A stretch of 64,000 nucleotides of DNA from positions 61,452 through 125,451 of the forward strand of contig JACKJE010000010.1 of NCBI GenBank assembly GCA_020638135.1. The letters are read 5' to 3'. The notes under the pieces are model-generated. The model did no database searches. It saw only the letters and a program-made list of their open reading frames with translations, and was not told the origin of the DNA. The number at the start of each line of letters is the position of its first letter. Position 1 is the stretch's first letter. Below are positions 25,459 through 34,265 of the stretch, piece after piece. Made by a program: the position numbers and the translations under genes. The DNA comes from Methylobacteriaceae bacterium. GTDB lineage: Bacteria; Pseudomonadota; Alphaproteobacteria; Rhizobiales; Beijerinckiaceae.

Positions 25459-27771
25459 ATGCGCTGCGGTAGTCTCGATATGCGGCCGCCTTTGATTCGT
25501 TCGGCCGGCGAGAACAGCGCGCCAATGTCCCGGTCGGCGATCCAGCAGCAGCCAGAAGCCAGCGCGGGCGTTCATGCGGCCGTGCTCGACGCCGCCATGG
25601 TCGACGCGCTGGCGCAGGGGCGCTGCGCCGATCCTTTCGCGCTGCTCGGGCCCCACCAGACGCCGCAGGGCCGCATCCTGCGCGCCTTCCTGCCGGGCGC
25701 GCTGGCCGTCGAGGCGCTGGACGCGACGCAGGCGGGCTTGCTCGCGCCGTTCGAAAAGCTCGACGAGCGCGGTCTGTTCGGCGCGCTCGCGCCAGGCGAC
25801 GGTCCCTATCTTCTGCGTACGGTCTGGCCTGATGCGACATTCATCGCGGAGGACCCCTATTCCTTCTGGGAAGTTCTGCCCGACGAGGATCTCGCGCTCT
25901 TTGCGGCCGGCTGCCACCCTAGGCTGACCGACCTGCTCGGCGCGCGCGAAATGTGGATCGCCGATGCGCCCGGCGTGCGCTTCTCGGTCTGGGCGCCCAA
26001 CGCGCGCGCTGTTTCCGTCGTCGGCGATTTCAACGGCTGGGACCGTCGCCGCCACCCGATGCGGCTGCGCCATGGCGCCGGCGTCTGGGAATTGTTCGTG
26101 CCCCGCATCGGCGCCGGCGAACACTACAAATTCGCGATTGTCGACTGTAACGGCCGCGAATTGCCGTTGAAGGCCGATCCCATGGCCTTGCGCACGCAAG
26201 CGCCGCCGGAGACGGCGTCTGTCGTCGCGGCCACGCTCGATCATGTCTGGCAGGACGGCGACTGGATGGCGGGGCGCGCCGCGCGCCAAGCGCCCGACGC
26301 TCCGATCTCGATCTACGAGGTCCATCTCGGGTCGTGGCTACGCAAGCAGGAGGCCGAGCCGGACTGGGACGAGGCGGCCCGCCGCCTGCCGAGCTACGCC
26401 GCCGCGCTGGGCTTCACGCATGTCGAACTCCTGCCCATTGCCGAATATCCGTTCGGCGGCTCCTGGGGCTACCAGCCGCTGTCGCTGTTTGCGCCGACCG
26501 CCCGCCACGGCGACCCCGCCGGCTTCGCGCGTTTCGTCGACGCCTGCCATGCGGCGGGCCTCGGCGTGATCCTCGACTGGGCGCCCCATCATTTCCCGAA
26601 CGACGCCCATGGTCTCGTCCGCTTCGACGGCACGGCGCTCTACGAGCACGAGGACCCGCAGGAGGGGCTGCATCCCGATTGGGATACGGTCCTCTACAAT
26701 TTCGGGCGACGGGAGGTCCGGAATTTCCTGATCGCCAGCGCCTTGCGCTGGCTCGAGCAATTCCACGTCGACGGGCTGCGCGTCGATGCGGTGGCCTCCA
26801 TGCTCTATCGCGATTACAGCCGCGCCGAGGGCGCGTGGAAGCCGAACGAATACGGCGGTCGCGAAAATCTCGAAGCCATCGACTTCCTGCGCGCGGTCAA
26901 TTCGATCGTCGCGAGCCGCTGTCCCGGCGCGATGATGATCGCGGAGGAATCGACCGCCTGGCCCGGCGTGACGGCCAGGGTGGAAGAGGGCGGCCTCGGC
27001 TTCTCGTACAAGTGGAACATGGGCTGGATGAACGACACGCTGCGCTACATGGCGCGCGATCCCATCCATCGCCGCTGGCATCACGACGAAATGACCTTCG
27101 GCATGATGTACGCCTTCGCCGAGAAGTTCGTGCTCGCCGTTTCCCACGACGAAGTCGTGCACGGCAAGCGCTCGCTTCTCGACAAGATGCCGGGCGACGA
27201 ATGGCGCAAGCGCGCCAACCTGCGCGCCTATTTCGCGCTGATGTGGACGCATCCCGGCAAGAAGCTGTTGTTCATGGGCGCGGAATTCGGCCAATGGCGC
27301 GAATGGAGCCACGATCGCCAGCTCGACTGGCATTTGTTCGACGAGCCAGGTCACGCAGGCCTGGTCGCGCTCCTGCGCGACCTCAATCGCCTGTATCGTG
27401 ACGAGCCGGCGCTGCATGCGAGCGACGCGAAACCGGGTGGGTTCGAATGGCTCGTGGTCGACGACCGCGAGAATTGTGTCTTCGCCTATGTCCGGCGCGG
27501 CGCGGACGGGCGACCGATCGTCATCGCGCTCAACCTGACGCCGCAGCCGCGCTCCTTCTACCGCATTGGCGTGCCGCAGGCCGGTTTCTGGAAGGAAGTC
27601 ATCAACACCGATGCGACCTGCTACGGTGGCACCAACACCGGCAATCTCGGCGGCGCGCAGACGCGCGAGACACCGGCGCACGGCCACGCGCAATCGCTCG
27701 AACTCGTGCTGCCGCCGCTTGCGGCGGTGGTGCTGCGCCTCGATCACGAGACGGAGCGTCCGTATGGCTGA
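25459..27771 (+). CDS. glgB: 1,4-alpha-glucan branching enzyme
   Basis: A GH13 branching enzyme of up to 770 residues. An N-terminal carbohydrate-binding part (DPFALLGPH) and a CBM48 domain (RFSVWAPNARAVSVVGDFNGWD) precede the barrel with ILDWAPHHFPND (region I), VDGLRVDAVASMLYRDY (nucleophile Asp), MIAEESTAWP (acid Glu) and AVSHDEVVHGKRS (region IV). It introduces alpha-1,6 branches. Starts at 25459, 25480 and 25525 are possible; I list the first because GAGG stands before it, but a shorter protein is plausible. The stop overlaps malQ by eight bases. Confidence 0.94.
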   Translation: MRCGSLDMRPPLIRSAGENSAPMSRSAIQQQPEASAGVHAAVLDAAMVDALAQGRCADPFALLGPHQTPQGRILRAFLPGALAVEALDATQAGLLAPFEKLDERGLFGALAPGDGPYLLRTVWPDATFIAEDPYSFWEVLPDEDLALFAAGCHPRLTDLLGAREMWIADAPGVRFSVWAPNARAVSVVGDFNGWDRRRHPMRLRHGAGVWELFVPRIGAGEHYKFAIVDCNGRELPLKADPMALRTQAPPETASVVAATLDHVWQDGDWMAGRAARQAPDAPISIYEVHLGSWLRKQEAEPDWDEAARRLPSYAAALGFTHVELLPIAEYPFGGSWGYQPLSLFAPTARHGDPAGFARFVDACHAAGLGVILDWAPHHFPNDAHGLVRFDGTALYEHEDPQEGLHPDWDTVLYNFGRREVRNFLIASALRWLEQFHVDGLRVDAVASMLYRDYSRAEGAWKPNEYGGRENLEAIDFLRAVNSIVASRCPGAMMIAEESTAWPGVTARVEEGGLGFSYKWNMGWMNDTLRYMARDPIHRRWHHDEMTFGMMYAFAEKFVLAVSHDEVVHGKRSLLDKMPGDEWRKRANLRAYFALMWTHPGKKLLFMGAEFGQWREWSHDRQLDWHLFDEPGHAGLVALLRDLNRLYRDEPALHASDAKPGGFEWLVVDDRENCVFAYVRRGADGRPIVIALNLTPQPRSFYRIGVPQAGFWKEVINTDATCYGGTNTGNLGGAQTRETPAHGHAQSLELVLPPLAAVVLRLDHETERPYG

Positions 27772-29830
27772 CGGCGCCCTGCGCGCGCTGGCCGTCGACG
27801 CGGGGCTTCAGCCGCGCTGGACGGACAATACGGGCGCGGACCGCGAGGTCTCGGTCGACACGCTGCGCGCGGCGCTGAATGCGCTCGGTCTGGCCGCGCA
27901 ATCCGACGCGCAGATCGCCGCCGCGCGCGCGGCGCTGGCGGCGGAAAGGGCGCAGGCGTCGCCGCCGCCCTTGCTCGTGGCGCAATCCGGCGAGCGCGTT
28001 CCGCTCCGCGCGGGGCGGCCGGACGAATATATGCGCATCGAATACGAGCTCGGCGGCGCGGCCGATTTGCGCCTCGACGAGGAAGGCCGCCTGCCGCCAG
28101 TCGGTCGGCCCGGCTATCATCGCCTCTATCTCGGCGTTCGCGAGATCACGCTCGCCATCGCGCCGGCGCGCGCGCGGACGATCGAAGACGCCGCCGAAGG
28201 CGACCGCATCTGGGGGATAGCCGCGCAGATCTACGGATTGCGCAGCGCGGGCGACGGCGGGCTCGGCCATTTCGGCGCCGTCGCCAGTCTCGCCGAAAGC
28301 GCGGCGCGGCGCGGCGCCGACCTCGTGGCGCTGAGCCCGGCCCACGCGCTCTTTCTCGCCGACCAAGATCACTACACGCCGTACTCGCCGTCGAGCCGCT
28401 TGTTCAACAATGCGCTCTATGCGGACCCGACCGATGTCTTCGGCGCGGACAGGGTCGCCACTGCCGACGCGCGTTGCCTGGCCGATGCGACCGACGCCCC
28501 GGGCCTCATCGACTGGCCCCGCGCGGCAGGCGCGCGCGCCGCGCTCTTGCGCGCCCTCTACGACGATTTCTGCGCGACTGACATGAAATCCCTGTCAGCG
28601 CTCGCTGCGGATTTCGTCGCCTTTCGCGCCGAGGGCGGCGAGGCGCTCGAGGCGCATGCGCGCTTCGAGGCCTTGCATGCGCAGGAATTCCACCGCGACT
28701 TCACCAAGTGGAACTGGCGCGACTGGACGCCCGAATTGCGCGACTCCGGCTCGCGCGCCGTCGCGGAGTTCGCGCGCGATCATGCCCGCGACATCGGTTT
28801 CCATATTTTCGCGCAATGGTTGGTCGATCGCTCAATGGCGCGCGCGCAGGGTAGGGCGCTTGCCGCGGGCATGCGCATCGGCCTTCTGTCCGATCTCGCG
28901 GTCGGCATGAACGCCGGCGGCTCGCACGCCTGGAGCCGGCCGGACGACGTTCTGCTCGGCCTGTCGATCGGCGCGCCGCCGGACATGCTCGCGCCGCTCG
29001 GCCAGAATTGGGGTCTGACCACCTTCTCGCCGCGCGCGCTGCGCGCTGCGGGATATGCGCCCTTCCTCGCGACATTGCGCGCCGCGCTCCGCAATGCCGG
29101 CGGCGTACGGATCGATCATGTGATGGGCCTCGTCCGGCTCTGGCTCGTGCCCGATGGCGCGTCGGCGACGGAGGGCGTCTATCTCTCCTATCCGACTGAC
29201 GATCTCCTGGCCCTGTTGCGTCTCGAGTCGCGCCGCCATTCGGCAATTGTGATCGGCGAGGATCTTGGCACGGTGCCCTACGGCCTGCGCGAGCGCCTCG
29301 CGCGGGAGGGCGTGGCGGGACTGCGCGTTCTGCAGTTCGAACGCAGCCGCGACCGTTTCAATCCGCCCGACTGGTATCCGGCTGCGGCGGTGGCCATGAC
29401 CGGGACGCACGACACGGCGACCATCGACGGCTGGTGGCGCGGCGCCGATATCGCTGCGCGCGCCGCGCTGTCGCAATTGCCGCCGGGCCAGACAAGCGAG
29501 GAATGCGCGCATGCCCGCTCTGTCGATCGCGATCTCGCTTGGCGGGCCTTTGTCGAGGCGCACGTTGCTGACGGTCCTCCGCCGGCTTCGGAGGAAGCAG
29601 GTCGCGCGCTCGAAGCGGCGACGCGTTTCGTCGCGCAGACGCCGGCCGCGCTCGCCATTCTGCCTCTGGAGGATGCGCTCGGTTTGCGCGATCAGCCGAA
29701 CCTGCCAGGCACGACGAAAGAATATCCGAACTGGCGGCGACGCTATCCCGGAGAAGCCGGTTCGATGCTCGACAAGGCCGACGTCGCTGCGCGCCTCGCG
29801 GATTTCGATGCGCGCCGACGCGTGGCTTGA
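27764..29830 (+). CDS. malQ: 4-alpha-glucanotransferase (amylomaltase, GH77)
   Basis: A 688-residue GH77 enzyme that transfers glucan segments between maltodextrins. Catalytic regions are GVRIDHVMGLVRLW (nucleophile Asp), VIGEDLGTVPYGLRE (acid Glu) and MTGTHDTATIDGWW (stabilising Asp). GSHAWSRPDDVLLGLSIGAPPD and DQPNLPGTTKEYPNWRRR are typical. Its ATG lies inside the end of glgB, so synthesis is coupled. The order glgA-glgB-malQ, opposite glgP-glgX, suggests a joint synthesis and recycling system for storage glucan. Confidence 0.93.
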   Translation: MADGALRALAVDAGLQPRWTDNTGADREVSVDTLRAALNALGLAAQSDAQIAAARAALAAERAQASPPPLLVAQSGERVPLRAGRPDEYMRIEYELGGAADLRLDEEGRLPPVGRPGYHRLYLGVREITLAIAPARARTIEDAAEGDRIWGIAAQIYGLRSAGDGGLGHFGAVASLAESAARRGADLVALSPAHALFLADQDHYTPYSPSSRLFNNALYADPTDVFGADRVATADARCLADATDAPGLIDWPRAAGARAALLRALYDDFCATDMKSLSALAADFVAFRAEGGEALEAHARFEALHAQEFHRDFTKWNWRDWTPELRDSGSRAVAEFARDHARDIGFHIFAQWLVDRSMARAQGRALAAGMRIGLLSDLAVGMNAGGSHAWSRPDDVLLGLSIGAPPDMLAPLGQNWGLTTFSPRALRAAGYAPFLATLRAALRNAGGVRIDHVMGLVRLWLVPDGASATEGVYLSYPTDDLLALLRLESRRHSAIVIGEDLGTVPYGLRERLAREGVAGLRVLQFERSRDRFNPPDWYPAAAVAMTGTHDTATIDGWWRGADIAARAALSQLPPGQTSEECAHARSVDRDLAWRAFVEAHVADGPPPASEEAGRALEAATRFVAQTPAALAILPLEDALGLRDQPNLPGTTKEYPNWRRRYPGEAGSMLDKADVAARLADFDARRRVA

Positions 29831-29838
29831 TCCGGAAT

Positions 29839-30069
29839 TCAGCCGGACTTGTCTTCGTCATTCGTCCAGGAGAATTCTCGCTCGATCTGCTGATAGGCGC
29901 GCGCGGTCGCGTAGGCGAGCTTGAAATATCGTCCCGTCGCCATGATGTTCGCGAGTTGCTCGCGATCCTCATAGATGGCTTCGAGCCGTTCAACGCGTCG
30001 GCGTAAGTCGCGGTATCGTTCAACCCACGGACGGCTCCGCCGCGCGCCCGTTCCGGGTTCAGTCGACAT
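29839..30069 (-). CDS. Small hypothetical protein
   Basis: A 76-residue basic, mostly helical protein beginning MSTEPGTGARRS; the middle part RRRVERLEAIYEDREQLANIM could form a short coiled coil. GGGACAGG precedes the ATG at 30069; the frame remains open to 30114. No signal peptide, membrane segment or recognised domain. It converges on malQ with an eight-base gap. The protein-like composition makes it probable, but I know no family. Confidence 0.55.
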   Translation of the reverse strand: MSTEPGTGARRSRPWVERYRDLRRRVERLEAIYEDREQLANIMATGRYFKLAYATARAYQQIEREFSWTNDEDKSG

Positions 30070-30321
30070 ACCTGTCCCAACCGTATTCAAGCGAGGCGAT
30101 GATAGCGATCGCATGATGCTTGTCGAAAGAATTGCCTCAAAACAGCTGAGATAGAGACAATCAAATGCCGTCGAGGAAATTAATGATCGTTATCGATTGA
30201 TGATTGCCGTCCGTTGAGTCTCGTCCGTCAACGTTAGGAAATGCTGCGCACATGGCGCCGTGCGTTGTAGACCAAGAGGATGGTCCGGTTGACGATTGCG
30301 CCTTGGGCGATCGGCGCCGAT
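30070..30321. other. AT-rich intergenic stretch without a recognisable gene
   Basis: About 250 bases separate two minus-strand hypothetical genes. The part around 30110-30215 is clearly poorer in G and C than the rest of the window. It contains a GCGATCGC palindrome near 30106 and one GAGTC (GANTC) site near 30213. No open frame with protein-like composition and no structured RNA is evident. It should contain the promoter of the gene starting at 30069. Confidence 0.5.
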
Positions 30322-30567
30322 TCATTGCTTCGCGGCATCGGAGCTGTCGCGCCGCTTCGACCGACGCGCCAGCAGAATGGGCCCCGCGCACAGGCCGGCC
30401 AAGGCCCCAAGCGGCATGAAGGTCGTGAAGACGAGATAGCCGGCATAGCCCTCGAATTGCGAGGTGTGGAAGAAGGTCGTCAGCGCGATTCCGGCAATGG
30501 CGCCGACGATAGCGCCCGCCAGAAGACTAGCGATCGCCGTCAGAAGATAGAGAAAGAAGCGTTTCAC
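30322..30567 (-). CDS. Small inner-membrane hypothetical protein
   Basis: An 81-residue protein starting at a GTG (VKRFFLYLLTAIASLLAG). It has two clear hydrophobic segments, about residues 5-27 and 42-65, and a basic, polar C-terminus (RRSKRRDSSDAAKQ). The frame is open to 30861, but the upstream residues are not protein-like and overlap the trxC region, so the GTG at 30567 is my choice; the ribosome site is weak. Function unknown. It is divergent from trxC. Confidence 0.6.
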   Translation of the reverse strand: MKRFFLYLLTAIASLLAGAIVGAIAGIALTTFFHTSQFEGYAGYLVFTTFMPLGALAGLCAGPILLARRSKRRDSSDAAKQ

Positions 30568-30735
30568 GGCCTGGTCGCCACCGGGGTTGAACGACTTGTT
30601 TCTGACTGCTCTCGGCAGGGGTTGCGGTGCGGCCCAACACGGACCGCGACACGCCGTCGCGCTCGCTCGACTTGCAGCGAGCGGTTCCCGCTCCAATATG
30701 AGGCGCAATCTCTCCTGCGACCCAATGGACCAGCA

Positions 30736-31173
30736 ATGACCGACACCGTCATCATCGCCTGCCCGCATTGCGGCGGCCTCAACCGTGCGCCCGTGGCGCG
30801 ACTGGAGGCGCGCGAGGCGCCGAATTGCGGCAAGTGCCATGCTGCCCTGTTCGACGGCCATCCGACGGAACTCGTCACCGCCGAGGCCTTCGATCGCCTC
30901 GTCGGCAAGACCGACATCCCTGTCCTCGTCGACTTCTGGGCCGGCTGGTGCGGCCCCTGCCGCGCCATGGCGCCGGAATTCGCCGCCGCCGCCCGCGATC
31001 TCGAGCCATCCGTGCGGCTGGCCAAGCTCGATACCGAAGCCGCGCCGGAAATCGCGCAGCGCTACGGCATCCGTGGCATTCCGACCATGATCCTGTTCGC
31101 CGGTGGCCGCGAGGTGAAGCGCCAGAGCGGCGCGATCGGGCGCTCGGCGATCGTCGCCTTCGCGCGATCTTGA
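30736..31173 (+). CDS. trxC: Thioredoxin 2
   Basis: A 145-residue cytoplasmic thioredoxin of the TrxC type. The N-terminal zinc ribbon has CPHCG and CGKC (four Cys ligands), and the thioredoxin domain has DFWAGWCGPCRAM with the redox-active WCGPC and the cis-proline segment RGIPTMILF. TrxC reduces protein disulfides and is often tied to oxidative-stress defence. The ATG at 30736 is the natural family start; no strong ribosome site is visible. It converges on an anion transporter gene over a hairpin. Confidence 0.95.
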   Translation: MTDTVIIACPHCGGLNRAPVARLEAREAPNCGKCHAALFDGHPTELVTAEAFDRLVGKTDIPVLVDFWAGWCGPCRAMAPEFAAAARDLEPSVRLAKLDTEAAPEIAQRYGIRGIPTMILFAGGREVKRQSGAIGRSAIVAFARS

Positions 31174-31179
31174 AATGCG

Positions 31180-31212
31180 CGTCCCGCGGGCATCGCAGGC
31201 TCGCGCGGGACG
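31180..31212. terminator. Bidirectional hairpin between trxC and the anion transporter
   Basis: A nine-base-pair stem, CGTCCCGCG (31180-31188) and CGCGGGACG (31204-31212), lies in the 57-base gap between two converging genes. It can fold in either transcript. There is no T-run, so termination may need Rho. Confidence 0.6.
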
Positions 31213-31230
31213 AATATGCGAAAGATGACG

Positions 31231-32577
31231 TCAGAAATAGCGCCACCAGATGTAGAGGTGGCTGATCGCCACCGAGACCAGCATCATCGGGAAGGCGTAG
31301 AGCGTATATTTCACGAAGCTGAAAGATACGCCGTTGCGTTCGGCGATGCCGGCGACGGTGAGATTGGCCGAGGCGCCGATCAGCGTGCCGTTGCCGCCCA
31401 GACAGGCGCCGAGCGACAGCGCCCACCACAGCGGCTGGATGGCGTCCTGACCGCCGAAGGCCGGCGCCATGTTCTTGATCAGCGGGATCATCGTCGCGAC
31501 GAAGGGAATGTTGTCGACGATCGCGGACAGGACCGCAGACGCCCAGAGGATCGCAAACCCCGTCTTCGGCAGGGAGCCGCCCGTCGCCTCGGTCAGTTTC
31601 GTGGCGGCGAGCGACAGCAGCCCGTTGGCCTCCACCCCCTTCACGACGATGAACAGGCCTACGAAAAAGAAGATCGTGATCCATTCCACGTCGGAAAACG
31701 TGGAATGAATATTCGCCGCAGCCTTCTCGTTATGATGCTCCCAATTGTCGAGCAGCATCAGCACCGCCGCGCCGAACATGGCGATCGTCGCCGGCTCCAG
31801 CTGCATGGGATGGGCGACCACGAAGCCCAGAATGACGCCGCAGATGACGATCAGAGATTGCCGCAGCAACGTCCAGTCCTCGATCTTGTCGACGGCGCGC
31901 AGCGCCATGATGCGCGCCTCGTGCTCGGGCGTCGATTTCATCGACCGTCCCCACAGCACATGGATCATCAGCGCCTGCACAGTCATGACGACCAGGACCA
32001 GCGGCGCCAGATGAACCAGGAAGGCGTTGAAATCGATGCCGGCGAGCGAGCCGATCAGAATGTTGGGCGGATCGCCGACCAGCGTCGCCGTGCCGCCGAT
32101 GTTGGAGGCCATGATCTCGGCGAAGAGAAACGGATAGACCGGGACATTGAGCTCCCTCACGATCACGAGTGTGACCGGCACGATGAGGAGAACCGTCGTC
32201 ACATTGTCGAGCAGCGCAGACAGGATGGCGGTCGCGATCTGCAACAGCAGCAGCACCCGGCCGGGGTGCGCGCGCGCGATCTGGGCGGCCCTGATCGCGA
32301 CATATTGAAACATGCCCGACCGGCGCGAGATCGACACCAGGATCATCATGCCGGTCAACAGGCCGATAGTGTTGAAATCGATGCCCCTGATCGCTTCGTC
32401 CTGCGTCAGCAGGCCGGCGACGACCATCACGCTGGCGCCGACCAGCGCCACGATCGAGCGGTTGATCTTTTCCGAAATGACGACGGCATAGGTCGCCGCC
32501 AATACGATGGTCGAGGCGACCATCGGGCTCATGCCAAGAACTGTCGCCGTCGTCGCCCCGCCAGCCATTCCGCCCAT
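31231..32577 (-). CDS. ArsB/NhaD-type anion or Na+/H+ transporter
   Basis: A 448-residue inner-membrane protein of the ion-transporter superfamily with about 11-12 hydrophobic segments. Each half carries the loop motif of the group: ASNIGGTATLVGDPPNILIGS in the first and GACLGGNGTLIGASANLTV in the second. Members include the arsenite permease ArsB, NhaD antiporters and YbiR-like proteins; they move anions or exchange Na+ and H+. No ars genes are nearby, so arsenic resistance is not supported. Family certain, substrate not. Confidence 0.87.
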   Translation of the reverse strand: MGGMAGGATTATVLGMSPMVASTIVLAATYAVVISEKINRSIVALVGASVMVVAGLLTQDEAIRGIDFNTIGLLTGMMILVSISRRSGMFQYVAIRAAQIARAHPGRVLLLLQIATAILSALLDNVTTVLLIVPVTLVIVRELNVPVYPFLFAEIMASNIGGTATLVGDPPNILIGSLAGIDFNAFLVHLAPLVLVVMTVQALMIHVLWGRSMKSTPEHEARIMALRAVDKIEDWTLLRQSLIVICGVILGFVVAHPMQLEPATIAMFGAAVLMLLDNWEHHNEKAAANIHSTFSDVEWITIFFFVGLFIVVKGVEANGLLSLAATKLTEATGGSLPKTGFAILWASAVLSAIVDNIPFVATMIPLIKNMAPAFGGQDAIQPLWWALSLGACLGGNGTLIGASANLTVAGIAERNGVSFSFVKYTLYAFPMMLVSVAISHLYIWWRYF

Positions 32578-32665
32578 CCCTCTTGTTTGTTGAGGGGACG
32601 ATGGCCCATCGGGCGTTTCCCTGCAACCCGCGCCGCGCGCCCGAGGGCGGGCTTCCGGACTGATT

Positions 32666-33688
32666 TCAGGGAATAAGCAGGACCTTGCCGAGGTTTCCGC
32701 GGCTCTGGATGTAGTCGTGCGCGGCGCCAGCCTCCTCGAAGGCGAAGGTCCTGGCGATCTGCGGCTTCACGACGCCCTGTTTCCACAGGTCGAGGATCTC
32801 CCGGAACCAGCCGGCGATGCGCTCCGTCTCGCCCCACATATGGCCGACGTTGACGCCGAACACGCCCTTGTTCTCGTTCATCAGCGCGACCGGATTGAAC
32901 TGCAGCCAGGGCGTCTTGACGGCGAAGCTGAGCATGGCGAGTGGATTGCGGGTCCGGCCGGTCGCCATCGAGGATGCGCCGAACATGCCGAGCCGGCCCG
33001 TTGGCGCGAGAACGCGGAAGCCCTTCTTCACGCTCTCGCCGCCGATCGCGTCGAGAATGAGCTCGACGCCGCGCCCGCCCGTAATCTCGCGCGTGCGCGC
33101 CTCGAAATCCTCGCGCGTATAGTCGATGAGATGGTCGACGCCGAACTCGCGCAAGGCTGCGTGTTTGCCGGCGGAGGCAGTTCCGATCACCCTGGCGCCG
33201 ATATGCTTGGCGATCTGCGTCGCCGCTATGCCGACGCCGCCGCCGGCCGAATGGACGAGCATCGTCTCGCCCTTCTTCAGGCCGCCCATGACGACGGCGA
33301 GTTGCCAGGCTGTGATGTAATTGACCGGCAGGGCCGCGCCATCCTGCGCCGACATGCCGTCGGGCCTCGCAAACACCTGGCCCTGCGGCGCGCAGATGAC
33401 GTCCGAGTAGCCGCCGAACCGCGTCATCGCGATCACATCGCGCCCGACCCATGACGGGTCGACGCCTGCGCCCACCGTATCGACGCGTCCGGCGACCTCG
33501 TAGCCTGGCACGACCGGAATGGACGGGAGGTCGGGATAGAGGCCGAGCCGCCCCATGATATCGGCGAAATTGACGCCGCTCGCCTCCACGCGCACGCGCA
33601 TCTCGCCGGCGCCGGGCGCGGGGTCCGGCGCCTGCTTCACTTTCAGGACGTCGGGCGCGCCGAATTTCTCGATCCAGATCTGTTTCAT
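32666..33688 (-). CDS. Zinc-free MDR quinone oxidoreductase-like protein
   Basis: A 340-residue medium-chain reductase with VVPGYEVAGRVDTVGAGV near residue 65 and the NADPH motif LVHSAGGGVGIAATQIAKHIGARVIG. No zinc-ligand cysteines are present, matching the quinone oxidoreductase / VAT-1-like group, which reduces quinones or enones. The ATG at 33688 follows AGG by about five bases; the frame is open to 33772. It stands alone between the transporter and the prolyl-tRNA editing gene. Substrate unknown. Confidence 0.88.
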   Translation of the reverse strand: MKQIWIEKFGAPDVLKVKQAPDPAPGAGEMRVRVEASGVNFADIMGRLGLYPDLPSIPVVPGYEVAGRVDTVGAGVDPSWVGRDVIAMTRFGGYSDVICAPQGQVFARPDGMSAQDGAALPVNYITAWQLAVVMGGLKKGETMLVHSAGGGVGIAATQIAKHIGARVIGTASAGKHAALREFGVDHLIDYTREDFEARTREITGGRGVELILDAIGGESVKKGFRVLAPTGRLGMFGASSMATGRTRNPLAMLSFAVKTPWLQFNPVALMNENKGVFGVNVGHMWGETERIAGWFREILDLWKQGVVKPQIARTFAFEEAGAAHDYIQSRGNLGKVLLIP

Positions 33689-33737
33689 GCGGGCCTCCGT
33701 CGCCGGTCGCCGATCCTCGCGCAGCGCAGGCGCTGGG

Positions 33738-34256
33738 TCAAAGCGCGCCGAGTTCGACAACCCGCGGGTCATGACCGCAATATCGCAGGAAGGCGATCAG
33801 TTCTTCCGGCCGCATGCCGATTGTCGCAGTATTGACCAGCGGATGCACGTTCACCGTCTCGGCGCGCATGAGGTCGGCGTCCAGCGCAATCGTCACGCGC
33901 TGCGCCCTGTCCCGCAGCGCCGCCAGCGGCGTCACCGATCCCGGCGTGACGCCGAGCGCTTCTTCGAGCAATGGCGCGCTGCCGAACGACAGCCGCTTCG
34001 AGCCGAGGATTTTCGGCAGGCCCTTGAGATCGAGGCGTCGCTCGGCGAGCGCCGTCAGGAGCCAGAGCCGGCCGCCGGCGTCCTTGAAGAACAGATTCTT
34101 GGCATGCGCGCCGGGAATGTCCTTCCAGTGCTCCATGGCCGCAGCGACCGTCGGCGCCGCCGGATGGAAGCGCCAGGCCGGCGCGATGCCCACCGCCGCC
34201 AATGCGCCGATGACATCGTCCGGGACGCCGTTGGCTCGCGCGAGTTCGTGATTCAT
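33738..34256 (-). CDS. proX: Prolyl-tRNA editing protein (ProX / YbaK-like)
   Basis: A 172-residue free-standing editing domain related to the INS domain of ProRS. Family segments are HWKDIPGAHAKNLFFKD (with the conserved Lys), WLLTALAERRLDLKGL, GVTPGSVTPLAAL and RPEELIAFLRYCGHDP. Such proteins hydrolyse mischarged Ala-tRNA(Pro) in the cytoplasm. It begins nine bases after the stop of the last permease gene of the export operon and may be co-transcribed with it, although a functional link is not evident. Confidence 0.88.
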   Translation of the reverse strand: MNHELARANGVPDDVIGALAAVGIAPAWRFHPAAPTVAAAMEHWKDIPGAHAKNLFFKDAGGRLWLLTALAERRLDLKGLPKILGSKRLSFGSAPLLEEALGVTPGSVTPLAALRDRAQRVTIALDADLMRAETVNVHPLVNTATIGMRPEELIAFLRYCGHDPRVVELGAL

Positions 34257-34265
34257 GCCGGCAGT

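Noticed and set aside
24130..26325. 731-residue open frame on the minus strand across glgA and glgB
   Set aside because: Stop-free antisense frames are common in GC-rich genes; it shows no domain and covers two certain plus-strand enzymes.
31231..32577. Arsenic resistance operon
   Set aside because: Only the general transporter family is seen; there is no arsR, arsC or arsA nearby.
31216..32676. 486-residue plus-strand frame opposite the anion transporter
   Set aside because: Composition is dominated by Asp, His and Arg, as expected for the complement of a membrane protein gene.
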